Assembly (NCBI RefSeq): GCF_014203015.1
Contig: NZ_JACHIB010000004.1
Coordinates: 179,376-243,375 of the forward strand
Length of the DNA stretch: 64,000 nucleotides
Direction of reading: 5' to 3'
Origin: Castellaniella defragrans
GTDB taxonomy: Bacteria > Pseudomonadota > Gammaproteobacteria > Burkholderiales > Burkholderiaceae_B
A program made the translations under genes and the position numbers. Positions 1-8,166 of this stretch are shown piece by piece (position 1 is the first letter of the stretch; the number at the start of each line of letters is the position of its first letter). The notes under the pieces are model-generated. The model was given only the letters and a program-made list of their open reading frames with translations, was not told the origin of the DNA and did not search any database.

Positions 1-103
1 AGCGCGGCGTCCGCTGACGGCCGCCGCCGGCGCGGCCGCCCGTCCGCCGCGCCGGCCGCACGCCGCGGCGCCCTTCCCGACCCCCACTTCACCGGACCGA
101 CCC

Positions 104-718
104 ATGAGCACCTCCGGCTTCAAGCAAACACCCCGTCCCGTCACCCTGGAAGGCCACGGCGTGCGCCTGGTCCCGCTGGCCCCGGAACACGCCGCCGGCC
201 TGCGCGCCGCCGCCGCCGACGGCGCGCTCTGGAACCTGCGCGTCACCTCGGTCCCCGAGCCCGACCAGACCGAGGCCTACATCGCCCAGGCCCTGCGGGG
301 CCGGGACGAGGGCCACATGCTGCCCTTCGCCGTCACCGACGCCGCCGGCGGCGCCCTGCTGGGCACCACGCGCTATCACGACATCGTGCCGGCGGTCGCG
401 CGGCTGGAGATCGGCTACACCTGGTACGGCCGCTCGCATCAGCGCACCCATGTCAACACCGCCTGCAAGCTGCTGCTGCTCGAACACGCCTTCGAGTCCC
501 TGGGTGCCGCCGTGGTGGGCTGGCGCACCGACAACTACAACCACGCCTCCCAGCGCGCCATCGAGCGCCTGGGCGCGCACCGCGACGGCGTGATCCGCCA
601 CCACGCGCCGCGCCGCGACGGCACCGTGCGCGACACCGTCATGTACAGCCTGCTGGCGGGCGAATGGCCCGAGGTCCGCGCCCACCTGCTCTACCAGCTG
701 CGCCGCCCGCGCGCCTGA
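104..718 (+). CDS. GNAT family N-acetyltransferase (RimJ/RimL-like)
   Basis: This 204-residue protein resembles GNAT acetyltransferases of the RimJ/RimL group, which move an acetyl group from acetyl-CoA to an amine. It opens with the typical segment VTLEGHGVRLVPLAPEHAAGL. A central strand (LEIGYTWYGRSHQRTHVNTACKLLLLEHAF) corresponds to the acetyl-CoA binding core, and QRAIERLGAHRDGVIRHHAP is the usual RimJ/RimL C-terminal motif. The acceptor, protein N-terminus or small molecule, cannot be read from the sequence. No strong ribosome binding site precedes the ATG, but the next methionine would remove conserved sequence. It lies 60 bp upstream of the VWA gene on the same strand. Confidence 0.85.
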   Translation: MSTSGFKQTPRPVTLEGHGVRLVPLAPEHAAGLRAAAADGALWNLRVTSVPEPDQTEAYIAQALRGRDEGHMLPFAVTDAAGGALLGTTRYHDIVPAVARLEIGYTWYGRSHQRTHVNTACKLLLLEHAFESLGAAVVGWRTDNYNHASQRAIERLGAHRDGVIRHHAPRRDGTVRDTVMYSLLAGEWPEVRAHLLYQLRRPRA

Positions 719-778
719 ACCCACGCCCGCACGCCTGAATCCCCTTCCCGCCGAACGTCCATTCCCCTCTTCCTGGCC

Positions 779-1948
779 ATGCTGACCGATTTCTTCACCC
801 AGTTGCGCGCCGCCGGCATCCCGGTCTCCATCCGGGAATACCTGAGCCTGCTGGAGCTGCTGTGCAGCCCCGCCGCGCCCGCCAGCACGGAAGAGTTCTA
901 CCACCTGGCGCGCCTGGCGCTGGTCAAGGACGAGACCCGCTACGACCGCTACGACCGCGTCTTCGCCGCCTTCATCGGCCGCCTCCAGGCGCGCGCCGGC
1001 GGCCCCGACGTGCCGCCGGACTGGCTCGTGCAGACCTTCCGCAAGCAGCTCAGCGACGAGGAAAAGGCGGCCCTGGAAAGGCACGGCTGGGACCGGCTGA
1101 TGGAGATGTTCCGCGAACGCCTGGCCGAACAGAAGGAACGCCACGCGGGCGGCAGCAAATGGATCGGCACCGGGGGCTCGTCGCCCTTCGGCCACGGCGG
1201 CTATCACCCCGAAGGCATCCGCATCGGCGGCCCCTCGGCCGGCAACCGCACCGCCGTCAAGGTCTGGGAACGGCGCGACTACCGCGACTACGACGACCAG
1301 CAGACCCTGGGCACGCGCAACTTCAAGATGGCGCTGCGGCGCCTGCGGCGCTTCGCCCGCCAGGGCGCGGCGCTGGAGCTGGACATGCCCGGCACCATCC
1401 GCGGCACCGCCGAGCAGGCCGGGATGCTGGACCTGCACTGGGTGCCCGAGCGCCACAACGCGGTCAAGGTCCTGATGCTGCTGGACGTGGGCGGCAGCAT
1501 GGACGACCACGTCGCCCGCATCGAATCGCTGTTCTCCGCCGCGCGCAGCGAATTCCGCCACCTGGAAGTCTATTACTTCCACAACTGCCCCTACGAATCC
1601 GTCTGGCGCCACAACAGCCGGCGCCACGGCGAGCGCATCGAGACCTGGGACCTGCTGCGCACCTACGGCGAGGACTGGCGCCTGATCCTGGTGGGCGACG
1701 CGTCCATGAGCCCCTACGAGCTGCTGTACCCCGGCGGCTCGATCGAGCACCACAACGAGGAGGCCGGCGCCGCCTGGCTGCAGCGCATCCTGGCGCACTG
1801 GCCGCATGCCGTCTGGCTGAACCCGGAGCCGTCCGGGTCCTGGCAGTACCGCCAGTCCATCGCCCTGGTCAAGGAACTGATGCACGAGCGCATGTTCGGC
1901 ATGACGATGGACGGCCTGGAGCAGGCCATGCGGCTGCTGTCGAAGTGA
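779..1948 (+). CDS. VWA domain protein, CoxE-like
   Basis: This 389-residue cytoplasmic protein has an N-terminal helical region (LTDFFTQLRAAGIPVSIREYLSLLELL) typical of CoxE-like proteins and a C-terminal von Willebrand A domain. The metal-site (MIDAS) segment reads VLMLLDVGGSMDDHV, so the first serine of the canonical DxSxS is a glycine. Proteins of this family usually work with a MoxR-type AAA+ ATPase in metal insertion or complex assembly, and the ATPase gene is usually adjacent. None is seen downstream, and the 778 bases upstream hold only the GNAT gene, so any partner is elsewhere. It is convergent with the BKACE gene. Confidence 0.85.
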   Translation: MLTDFFTQLRAAGIPVSIREYLSLLELLCSPAAPASTEEFYHLARLALVKDETRYDRYDRVFAAFIGRLQARAGGPDVPPDWLVQTFRKQLSDEEKAALERHGWDRLMEMFRERLAEQKERHAGGSKWIGTGGSSPFGHGGYHPEGIRIGGPSAGNRTAVKVWERRDYRDYDDQQTLGTRNFKMALRRLRRFARQGAALELDMPGTIRGTAEQAGMLDLHWVPERHNAVKVLMLLDVGGSMDDHVARIESLFSAARSEFRHLEVYYFHNCPYESVWRHNSRRHGERIETWDLLRTYGEDWRLILVGDASMSPYELLYPGGSIEHHNEEAGAAWLQRILAHWPHAVWLNPEPSGSWQYRQSIALVKELMHERMFGMTMDGLEQAMRLLSK

Positions 1949-1951
1949 ACC

Positions 1952-1990
1952 GGGGCGGGCGCAGCCCCGCCCGCGACGCGCGCCCGCCCC
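1952..1990. terminator. GC-rich stem between convergent genes
   Basis: Arms GGGGCGGGCGC (1952-1962) and GCGCCCGCCCC (1980-1990) are perfect complements separated by 17 bases, between the converging VWA and BKACE genes. No good T-tract follows on either strand, so it may only slow polymerase or protect mRNA 3' ends. Confidence 0.4.
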
Positions 1991-2005
1991 GATCGAAAAC
2001 CCCGG

Positions 2006-2938
2006 TCAGAAGCCGACCTGGTCGCCGCCCTTGAGGTGCAGGATGGCGCGGGCCTCGTCGGGCGTGGCCACTTCCAGGTTCAGCGCCTCCAGGATGATGC
2101 GGATCCGGCGGACCTGCTCGGCATTGGACGAGGCCAGCCGCCCCGGCTCGATCCACAGGGAATCCTCCAGGCCGACGCGCACGTTCGCGCCCATCGCCGC
2201 CCCCATGGTGGCGAGCGGAATCTGGTTGCGCCCCGCGCCCAGGATGGACCACTGGTAGTCCTCGCCGAACAGGCGGTCGGCCGTGCGGCGCATGTGCATC
2301 AGGTCCTCGGGGTTCGGGCCGATGCCGCCCAGGATGCCGAACACCGACTGGATGAACGGGGGGCTCTGCACCAGCCCGCGATCCATGAAGTGCGCCAGGT
2401 TGTACAGGTGGCTGATGTCGTAGCACTCGAACTCGAAGCGCGTGCCGTTCTCGCCGCCCCTGCGCAGGATCGTCTCGATGTCCTGGTAGGTGTTCTTGAA
2501 GATCAGGTCGCGGCTGTTTTCCAGGTATTCGCGCTCCCAGTCGTGCTGGAATTCCTTGAACCGGTTCAGCATCGGAAACAGCCCGAAGTTCATCGAACCC
2601 ATGTTCAGCGACGCGACTTCCGGCTTGAAGGCCATCGCCGGACGCATGCGGTCCTCGACCGTCATGGTCGGGCTGCCGCCGGTGGTGATGTTGATGACGG
2701 CATCGGTGGCCGCCTTGATCCGCTCCAGGAAGGGGCGGAAGTACGCCGGATCCTGGGTCGGGCGGCCGTCCTTCGGGTCGCGCGCATGCAGGTGCAGGAT
2801 GGCGGCGCCCGCCTCGGCGGCGGCGATGCCCGCCTGCGCGATCTCGTCGGCCGTGACCGGCAGGTGCGGCGACATGCTGGGCGTATGGATGGCGCCGGTG
2901 ACGGCGCAGGTGATGATCACTTTCTTCTTGCTGGCCAT
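2006..2938 (-). CDS. Beta-keto acid cleavage enzyme (BKACE, DUF849)
   Basis: This 310-residue protein belongs to the BKACE family founded by 3-keto-5-aminohexanoate cleavage enzyme (Kce). Members condense a beta-keto acid with acetyl-CoA and split it into acetoacetate and a new acyl-CoA. Visible family marks are the N-terminal ITCAVTGA, the zinc-binding HLHARD, the NITTGG segment, FECYDISHL and GLEDSLW near the C-terminus. A GGAGG ribosome site precedes the ATG. It is the last gene of the minus-strand operon running from 9154, directly after a 3-hydroxyacid dehydrogenase that could make its 3-keto substrate. Family members differ widely in substrate (carnitine-derived, amino and neutral keto acids), so the true substrate is open. 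Confidence 0.9.
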   Translation of the reverse strand: MASKKKVIITCAVTGAIHTPSMSPHLPVTADEIAQAGIAAAEAGAAILHLHARDPKDGRPTQDPAYFRPFLERIKAATDAVINITTGGSPTMTVEDRMRPAMAFKPEVASLNMGSMNFGLFPMLNRFKEFQHDWEREYLENSRDLIFKNTYQDIETILRRGGENGTRFEFECYDISHLYNLAHFMDRGLVQSPPFIQSVFGILGGIGPNPEDLMHMRRTADRLFGEDYQWSILGAGRNQIPLATMGAAMGANVRVGLEDSLWIEPGRLASSNAEQVRRIRIILEALNLEVATPDEARAILHLKGGDQVGF

Positions 2939-3037
2939 GGTGATGTGCCTCCAGGGGATGGGCCGCCGGATCGTCTCGCGGCGGCGTGGAAATCGGTGGA
3001 AAACGGTGGAAACCGATGGGAATCGGCGGAAAGCCGT

Positions 3038-3973
3038 TCAGGCGTCCCGCGCCGTCCGCCGCTTGTGCAGCGCGAGCTCCATCAGGCGCGCGTCGCGCCA
3101 GAGGCGCCGCGCCTCCAGCCCATCGGCCGGCAGCAGCCGGCGGCGCTGCGCTTCCAGGGTGTCGATCAGGGCTTCGGACCACGGCCCGGTGTCCGTCTGC
3201 TCGCGCGCGATGGACTCGAACAGGCCGCCGTAGCGCCGGCAGTAGTCCCGGATGCCGGCGGGCGCGTTCAGGTCGATGGTCTCGAACGGCCCCATGAAGG
3301 ACCAGCGCAGGCCCAGGCCGTCCTTGACAGTCGCATCCAGGTCCTCGGCATCGACGTAGCCGCCCTCCACCAGCCGGAAGGCTTCGCGCAGCAGGGCGCC
3401 CTGCAGGCGGTTGAGGATGAAGCCCTCGATTTCCCGCCGCACCCGCACGGGCTTCTGGCCGATGCCGGCCATCAGCCGCTGCGCGTCGTCCAGCGCCTGC
3501 GGGCTGGTCCAGGGCGCGCCGCACAGTTCCACCACCGGCACCAGATAGGGAGGATTGACCGGATGCGCCACCAGGCAGCGGGCGCGCCCCGCCAGTCCGC
3601 CGGTGAACCGCGAGGCGGCGATGCTGGAGCTGGAACTGGCCAGCACGGTGCCGGGGGCGGCCAGCGCGTCCATCCGGGCGAAGATCTCCTGCTTGACCTC
3701 CAGGCGCTCGGGCAGGTTTTCCTGCACGTACGCCGCATCCGCCAGCGCCTGCTCCAGCGCCGTTTCCCGACGGATGCGGGCCATCGCCCCGGCGGCATCG
3801 TCCAGCAGGCCCTTGTCCTGCAGCAGCTCCGCCAGCTCGGCGATCAGGCGCAGGGCGCGCGCCGAGGCCTGCGGATCGCCATCCCAGAGGCCGACCTCGC
3901 AGCCGCCCCGCGCAAAGACGATCGCCCAGGCCTGCCCGATGAGCCCCGCGCCCACCACCGCCACTTTCATCAT
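3038..3973 (-). CDS. 3-hydroxyacyl-CoA/3-hydroxyacid dehydrogenase, lambda-crystallin (CRYL1) type
   Basis: This 311-residue NAD-dependent dehydrogenase starts with a Rossmann motif (VAVVGAGLIGQAWA) and carries the HADH-superfamily segments SSSSS, AHPVNPPYLVPVVEL and GFILNRLQGALLREA. The stretches DGLGLRWSFMGPFETIDLN and WRDARLMELALHKR closely recall mammalian lambda-crystallin, an L-gulonate 3-dehydrogenase, and carnitine dehydrogenases. Such enzymes oxidise free 3-hydroxy acids rather than CoA esters. The ATG at 3973 has GGAG six bases upstream and is preferred to the first in-frame ATG at 3991. Its place beside BKACE suggests 3-hydroxyacid to 3-keto acid to acyl-CoA plus acetoacetate. Confidence 0.85.
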   Translation of the reverse strand: MMKVAVVGAGLIGQAWAIVFARGGCEVGLWDGDPQASARALRLIAELAELLQDKGLLDDAAGAMARIRRETALEQALADAAYVQENLPERLEVKQEIFARMDALAAPGTVLASSSSSIAASRFTGGLAGRARCLVAHPVNPPYLVPVVELCGAPWTSPQALDDAQRLMAGIGQKPVRVRREIEGFILNRLQGALLREAFRLVEGGYVDAEDLDATVKDGLGLRWSFMGPFETIDLNAPAGIRDYCRRYGGLFESIAREQTDTGPWSEALIDTLEAQRRRLLPADGLEARRLWRDARLMELALHKRRTARDA

Positions 3974-4074
3974 GCTGTCTCCTCGATTCATCTGGCCGCC
4001 CCGCTTCCGCGGCGGCCCGCCCGGCCGGGCGCCGGCGGCGCGAAGGCCCGCCCGGCGCGCGCGGCCGTCCCGGC

Positions 4075-4857
4075 TCAGACGAGCTGCTGGGTATGGCCGT
4101 CCACCACCAGCGTCTGGCCGCTGACGCCCGCCGCCGCCCCGCTGGCGGCGAACAGCGCCATGTTGGCGATGTCGCGCGCCGTGACCATGCGGCCCAGGGA
4201 AGCCTGGTTCTCATACCGGGCGGCGATCTCCTCCACCGGCCGGCCCAGGATCTTCGCCTTGGCTTCGATCACCGCCCGGATGCGGGGGCCTTCGACCGCC
4301 CCGGGCAGGATGGCGTTGACGCGGATGCCGTCCTTGCCCAGTTCGATCGCCAGCGTCTTGGTGAAGCCCACCACGGCCCATTTGGAGGCCGCGTAGGCCG
4401 ACCGGCCGGCGAAGCCGAGGTGGCCGGCCGCCGACGACAGATTGAGGATGACGCCGGCCGGGGACTGGCGCAGCAGGGGGATGGCCCGCCGCGCGCACAG
4501 GAACTGCCCGGTGATGTTCACCGCGAGCGTCCGGTCCCAGTCGGCACGGCTGATCGTCTCGACCGCGCCGGTGGGGCCGGCGATGCCGGCATTGTTGACG
4601 AGCACGTCGAGCCCGCCCAGGAACGCCCGGCCGGCGTCGAACAGCGCGGCCACGCTGTCCTCGTCGGACACGTCGGCCACGACCGTGCCCGCCGCCGGCA
4701 GCTCCCGGCGCACGGCCGCCAGCGCGGCCTCGTCCACGTCGCAGAGGAAGACCCGCGCGCCCTCCGCGGCGAAGACCCGCGCCATTTCCAGCCCCAGGCC
4801 GCTGGCGCCCGCCGTGATCAGGACCTTTTTGTCCTTCATGCTGATGTTCTCGAACAT
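4075..4857 (-). CDS. SDR family NAD(P)-dependent oxidoreductase
   Basis: This 260-residue classical short-chain dehydrogenase has the cofactor motif TAGASGLG, the NNAG segment, a catalytic serine in NLSSAAG and the YxxxK pair in YAASK. An acidic residue after the second strand (LCDVDE) suggests preference for NAD. The open frame extends far upstream, but the ATG at 4857 has AAGGA in good position and starts just before the Rossmann fold. It lies in the operon between the GMC oxidoreductase and the CRYL1-type dehydrogenase. The substrate is unknown; a hydroxyl of a polyol or hydroxyacid intermediate is likely. Confidence 0.87.
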   Translation of the reverse strand: MFENISMKDKKVLITAGASGLGLEMARVFAAEGARVFLCDVDEAALAAVRRELPAAGTVVADVSDEDSVAALFDAGRAFLGGLDVLVNNAGIAGPTGAVETISRADWDRTLAVNITGQFLCARRAIPLLRQSPAGVILNLSSAAGHLGFAGRSAYAASKWAVVGFTKTLAIELGKDGIRVNAILPGAVEGPRIRAVIEAKAKILGRPVEEIAARYENQASLGRMVTARDIANMALFAASGAAAGVSGQTLVVDGHTQQLV

Positions 4858-4931
4858 GGCATTCCTTGAAAAAGAGTGGATGTCCGCCCGCCGGACGAAC
4901 CCCGCTGGGGCGCCCGGCGGACGGGGAAGCG

Positions 4932-6536
4932 TCACCCGGCGCCGTCCGCCAGGATCAGGTCGGCGCCCTTCTCGGCCACCATCATGACGGCGGCCTGCGT
5001 GTTGCCCGACACCATGGCCGGGATCACGGAGGCGTCCACCACCCGCAGGCCCGCGATCCCATGGACGCGCAGGCGCGGATCGACGACCGCCGATGCGTCC
5101 GCGCCCATGCGGCAGGTGCCGATCGGGTGATAGATCGTCTGGCCGTTCTCCCGGGCGAACCGCAGCCACTGCGCGCGCGTCCGCGTCGCCGTGCCCGGGC
5201 TGATTTCCCGCTCCACGTAGCGCGCCATGGCCGGCTGGCCCATGATGCGGCGCGCCAGGCGCATTCCGCCGATCAGGCTTTCCTGGTCTTCCTCGGCATC
5301 CAGGAAGTTGGGCCGGATGTCCGGGCCCGAGAACGGGTCCGCGCTGCGCGCATGGATGCTGCCGGCCGAGCGCGGCCGCAGCTGGGCCACGCCCAGGGTC
5401 ATGCCCGGCAGGCGGTCGAGCCTGCGCTCGGCCGCATTGGCATAGCTGGCATGCATGAAGAAGTACTGCACGTCGGGGGCGGGCAGTTCGGGCCGGCTCC
5501 TGGCGAAGCCGAACACCAGGCCGGTGCCGAGGGTCAGGATCCCGGTGCGGCGCGCGAAGTATTCGGACACCGCCAGGCCGAGGCGCCATCCCCGGGTCAG
5601 CTCATTGAGCGTGCGCGCGTCCTTCACGCGCCAGTTCATGCGCGTGCAGAAATGGTCGATGTAGTTTTCGCCCACGGCCGGCAGCGCATGGCGCGGCGGC
5701 ACGCCGATCGATGCCAGCACGCGCGGGTCGCCGATGCCCGACAGCTCCAGGATCTGGGGCGACTGGACCGCGCCGGCCGCCAGGACGACCTCGGCCCGGG
5801 CCCGCACCCGCACGTCGGCGGCGCCCCGCCGGTACGTCACGCCGACGCAGCGCCGGCCGTTTTCGTCGAGATCGACGCGCAGCACGTGGGCGCCGGTGCG
5901 CACGCTCAGGTTCGGGCGGCGCCGGGCCCGGTTCAGGTAGCCGTCCACGACGCTCCAGCGCCGGCCGCGGTGCTGCAGGACCTGGTAGTAGCCGAAGCCT
6001 TCCTGGCTGGGGCCGTTGTAGTCCGGATTGAAGGGCTGGCCGGCCTGCGCGGCCGCGGCCAGCAGCGCGTCGGCGAGCGCATGCCGCTCCGCCACCTGGG
6101 TGAGGTGCATCGGTCCTTCGTGGCCGCGCGCCTCGCCGCCGCCGGCATACCGTTCCAGCTTGCGGAAATAGGGCTCGACGTCACGCCAGCCCCAGCCGTC
6201 GGCGCCCAGCGACTGCCAGCGGTCGTAGTCGGCTGGCTGGCCGCGGACGTAGATCATGCCGTTGATGAGCGTCGAGCCGCCCAGGCCCTTGCCGCGCGGC
6301 ACGGCGATGACCCGGTCCAGCGTATTGGGCTCGGGCGTGGTCTCGAAGCGCCAGTTGAAGCGGGGATCGACCAGCAGCCGGCTGAAGCCGGCCGGGATCG
6401 GGATCCAGAAGTCGCGGCCCTCGCCGCCGGCCTCCAGCAGCAGCACCGAGTGCCGGCCGCAGGCCGTCAGGCGGTCGGCCAGGATGCAGCCCGCGGCACC
6501 CGCCCCGACGATGACGTAGTCGAACTCCTCCTGCAT
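4932..6536 (-). CDS. GMC family FAD-dependent oxidoreductase (choline dehydrogenase-like)
   Basis: This 534-residue flavoprotein has the N-terminal FAD-binding motif DYVIVGAGAAGCILADRL, the GMC signature region GLGGSTLINGMIYVRGQP and the conserved C-terminal HPIGTCRMG, followed by GNTQAAVMMVAEKGADLI. GMC enzymes oxidise alcohols to aldehydes or ketones and pass electrons to a quinone or oxygen. Choline, sugar, aliphatic and aromatic alcohols are all known substrates, so the name choline dehydrogenase would be too specific. Within the operon it sits between the AroE-like gene and an SDR, fitting an early alcohol-oxidation step. Confidence 0.9.
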   Translation of the reverse strand: MQEEFDYVIVGAGAAGCILADRLTACGRHSVLLLEAGGEGRDFWIPIPAGFSRLLVDPRFNWRFETTPEPNTLDRVIAVPRGKGLGGSTLINGMIYVRGQPADYDRWQSLGADGWGWRDVEPYFRKLERYAGGGEARGHEGPMHLTQVAERHALADALLAAAAQAGQPFNPDYNGPSQEGFGYYQVLQHRGRRWSVVDGYLNRARRRPNLSVRTGAHVLRVDLDENGRRCVGVTYRRGAADVRVRARAEVVLAAGAVQSPQILELSGIGDPRVLASIGVPPRHALPAVGENYIDHFCTRMNWRVKDARTLNELTRGWRLGLAVSEYFARRTGILTLGTGLVFGFARSRPELPAPDVQYFFMHASYANAAERRLDRLPGMTLGVAQLRPRSAGSIHARSADPFSGPDIRPNFLDAEEDQESLIGGMRLARRIMGQPAMARYVEREISPGTATRTRAQWLRFARENGQTIYHPIGTCRMGADASAVVDPRLRVHGIAGLRVVDASVIPAMVSGNTQAAVMMVAEKGADLILADGAG

Positions 6537-6555
6537 GGCGGCCCGTCTCCGGTCG

Positions 6556-7338
6556 TCAAAGCATGAAACGGGCCATCAGCCGCACCTGCTCGTCGAGCAT
6601 GTGGCGGCCGTAATGGATGGGGCAGCCCTGCTTGTGCGCCTCGGCCAGGAGCGGGGTCAGCTCGGGCTTCATGATGATCTCGGCCACGACCGTCTCCGGC
6701 CGCAGCAGCTCCGCATCCAGCGGCAGGGGATCTTCCGCCCGCATGCCCAGGGTGGTCGCATTGACGACCATGTCGCATTCCCGGGGGTCGGCCGTGCCCG
6801 CCCGGACGTCGGCGTGCGGAAAGGCCTGCCGCAGGCGCTGGACGATGGCCTGCGCCTTGGCGAGCGTCCGGTTGGCGATGACGAGCCGGGCGGCGCCGGC
6901 CTCGACCAGGGAAAAGGCGATGGCGCCCGCCGCGCCGCCCGCCCCCAGCAGCAGCAGCCGCTTGCCCGCCGGATCGTGTCCCTGCGTACGCAGGCCCTGG
7001 ACGAAGCCGGCCCCGTCGAACATGTCGCCGGCCAGGCGGCCGTCGGCCTCGCGGCGCACGGTGTTGACGGAGCCCGTGGCGCGCGCCGCCGGGCCCAGTT
7101 CGTCGCACAGCGCCGCCACCTGGATCTTGTGCGGCACCGTCACGATGAAGCCGCCCAGGTTCTTCATGCGGCGAAAGCCGGCGATCACCTCCGCCAGGCC
7201 TTCGGCCGGCACGTGCACCGGCACCAGGACGGCGTCCAGGTCCTGGCTCTGGAAATAGGCGTTGAGCACCTGCGGCGTGCGCACCTGCGCGATCGGATCG
7301 GCGATGATGGCGAACAGTCTGGTGTTTCCGGTAATCAT
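6556..7338 (-). CDS. Shikimate/quinate dehydrogenase-like protein (AroE-like)
   Basis: This 260-residue protein has the two-domain AroE layout: an N-terminal substrate domain (GGFIVTVPHK carries the conserved lysine) and an NADP-binding domain (LLLLGAGGAAGAIAFSLVE followed by VIANRTLAKA). The usual shikimate-binding serine motif (SLSP) reads VRTP here. The usual NTD of the second substrate strand reads MFD, so only the aspartate survives. This points away from biosynthetic shikimate dehydrogenase and toward a relative acting on another hydroxyacid. Its place in a catabolic operon supports that. A GGGGAG ribosome site precedes the ATG. Confidence 0.8.
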   Translation of the reverse strand: MITGNTRLFAIIADPIAQVRTPQVLNAYFQSQDLDAVLVPVHVPAEGLAEVIAGFRRMKNLGGFIVTVPHKIQVAALCDELGPAARATGSVNTVRREADGRLAGDMFDGAGFVQGLRTQGHDPAGKRLLLLGAGGAAGAIAFSLVEAGAARLVIANRTLAKAQAIVQRLRQAFPHADVRAGTADPRECDMVVNATTLGMRAEDPLPLDAELLRPETVVAEIIMKPELTPLLAEAHKQGCPIHYGRHMLDEQVRLMARFML

Positions 7339-7401
7339 GTGTCTCCCCTGTTGATCGGGCGGCCGCTCCGGCCGCTGCGTCCCGCGGGACGCCGACAGGT
7401 T

Positions 7402-8166
7402 TCAGGTCATCAGCCAGCCGCCCGCCACGTCGACGACCTGGCCGGTCACGAAGGCGGCCTCGTGGGAGGTCAGGAAGGCGCACACGTCGGCGACCTCGCC
7501 GGGCGTGCCCAGCCGGCGCAGGGCGGTCTCGCGGATGACCGCCTGGTTGGCGTCATCGGCGACGGTCGCCAGCAAGGGGGTGCTGATCCGCCCCGGCGCC
7601 AGCGCGTTGACGGTGATGCCATGCGGCCCCAGTTCCTCGGCGACGTGCCGCGTGAAACCGATGAGCGCCGCCTTGGTGGCGCTGTAGTGCACCCCGACGA
7701 TGCGGCTGATCGCGGCCTTGCCGGCCACCGAGGACATGGACACGATGCGGCCGAACCCGCGCCCGATCATCCCGGGCGCCAGCAGTTTCGTGAGATAGAA
7801 GGCGCTGCTGAGGTTGACGCCCACCACCCGGTCCCATTCGGCGGGGTCCATCGCCTGCACGGCCGACGGCGCGCCGTCGTGCTTGGGGGAAATCCCCGCG
7901 TTGTTGACCAGGGTATCGACCTCGCCCAGTTCGGCGCGGATCCGGTCCACGGCCTGGGCGCAGGCGGCATACCGGCCGACGTCGGCGGCGGCGAAGGCCA
8001 CCGCATGCCCCTGCCGGCGCCAGGCCTGCGCCGCGGCCTGGCCGCGCGCCTCGTCCAGGTCGATCAGGCCGACGCGGGCCCCTTCGAGCAGATAGCGCTC
8101 GACTAGGGCGCTGCCGATCCCACCCAGGGCCCCCGTCACGATCACGACTCGTCCCTCATGCCGCAT
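7402..8166 (-). CDS. SDR family oxidoreductase
   Basis: This 254-residue classical SDR shows TGALGGIG, a conserved aspartate in GLIDLDEA (NAD preference), NNAG, the catalytic serine in SMSSVAG and YSATK. The C-terminal segment GQVVDVAGGWLMT is typical of the 3-oxoacyl-ACP-reductase-like FabG subgroup, whose members include many polyol and sugar-acid dehydrogenases. A GGAGGAG site lies upstream of the ATG, inside the 3' end of the oxidoreductase gene at 8156-9154, and the two genes overlap by 11 bases, suggesting coupled translation. The substrate is unknown. Confidence 0.88.
   Translation of the reverse strand: MRHEGRVVIVTGALGGIGSALVERYLLEGARVGLIDLDEARGQAAAQAWRRQGHAVAFAAADVGRYAACAQAVDRIRAELGEVDTLVNNAGISPKHDGAPSAVQAMDPAEWDRVVGVNLSSAFYLTKLLAPGMIGRGFGRIVSMSSVAGKAAISRIVGVHYSATKAALIGFTRHVAEELGPHGITVNALAPGRISTPLLATVADDANQAVIRETALRRLGTPGEVADVCAFLTSHEAAFVTGQVVDVAGGWLMT

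Noticed and set aside
89..1885. 598-codon open frame antisense to the GNAT and VWA genes
   Set aside because: It is a shadow frame of high-GC coding sequence, has low-complexity Ala/Gly/Val composition and no recognisable domain.
2036..4396. Long plus-strand frame over the BKACE and dehydrogenase genes
   Set aside because: It is complementary to three well-supported minus-strand genes with ribosome sites.
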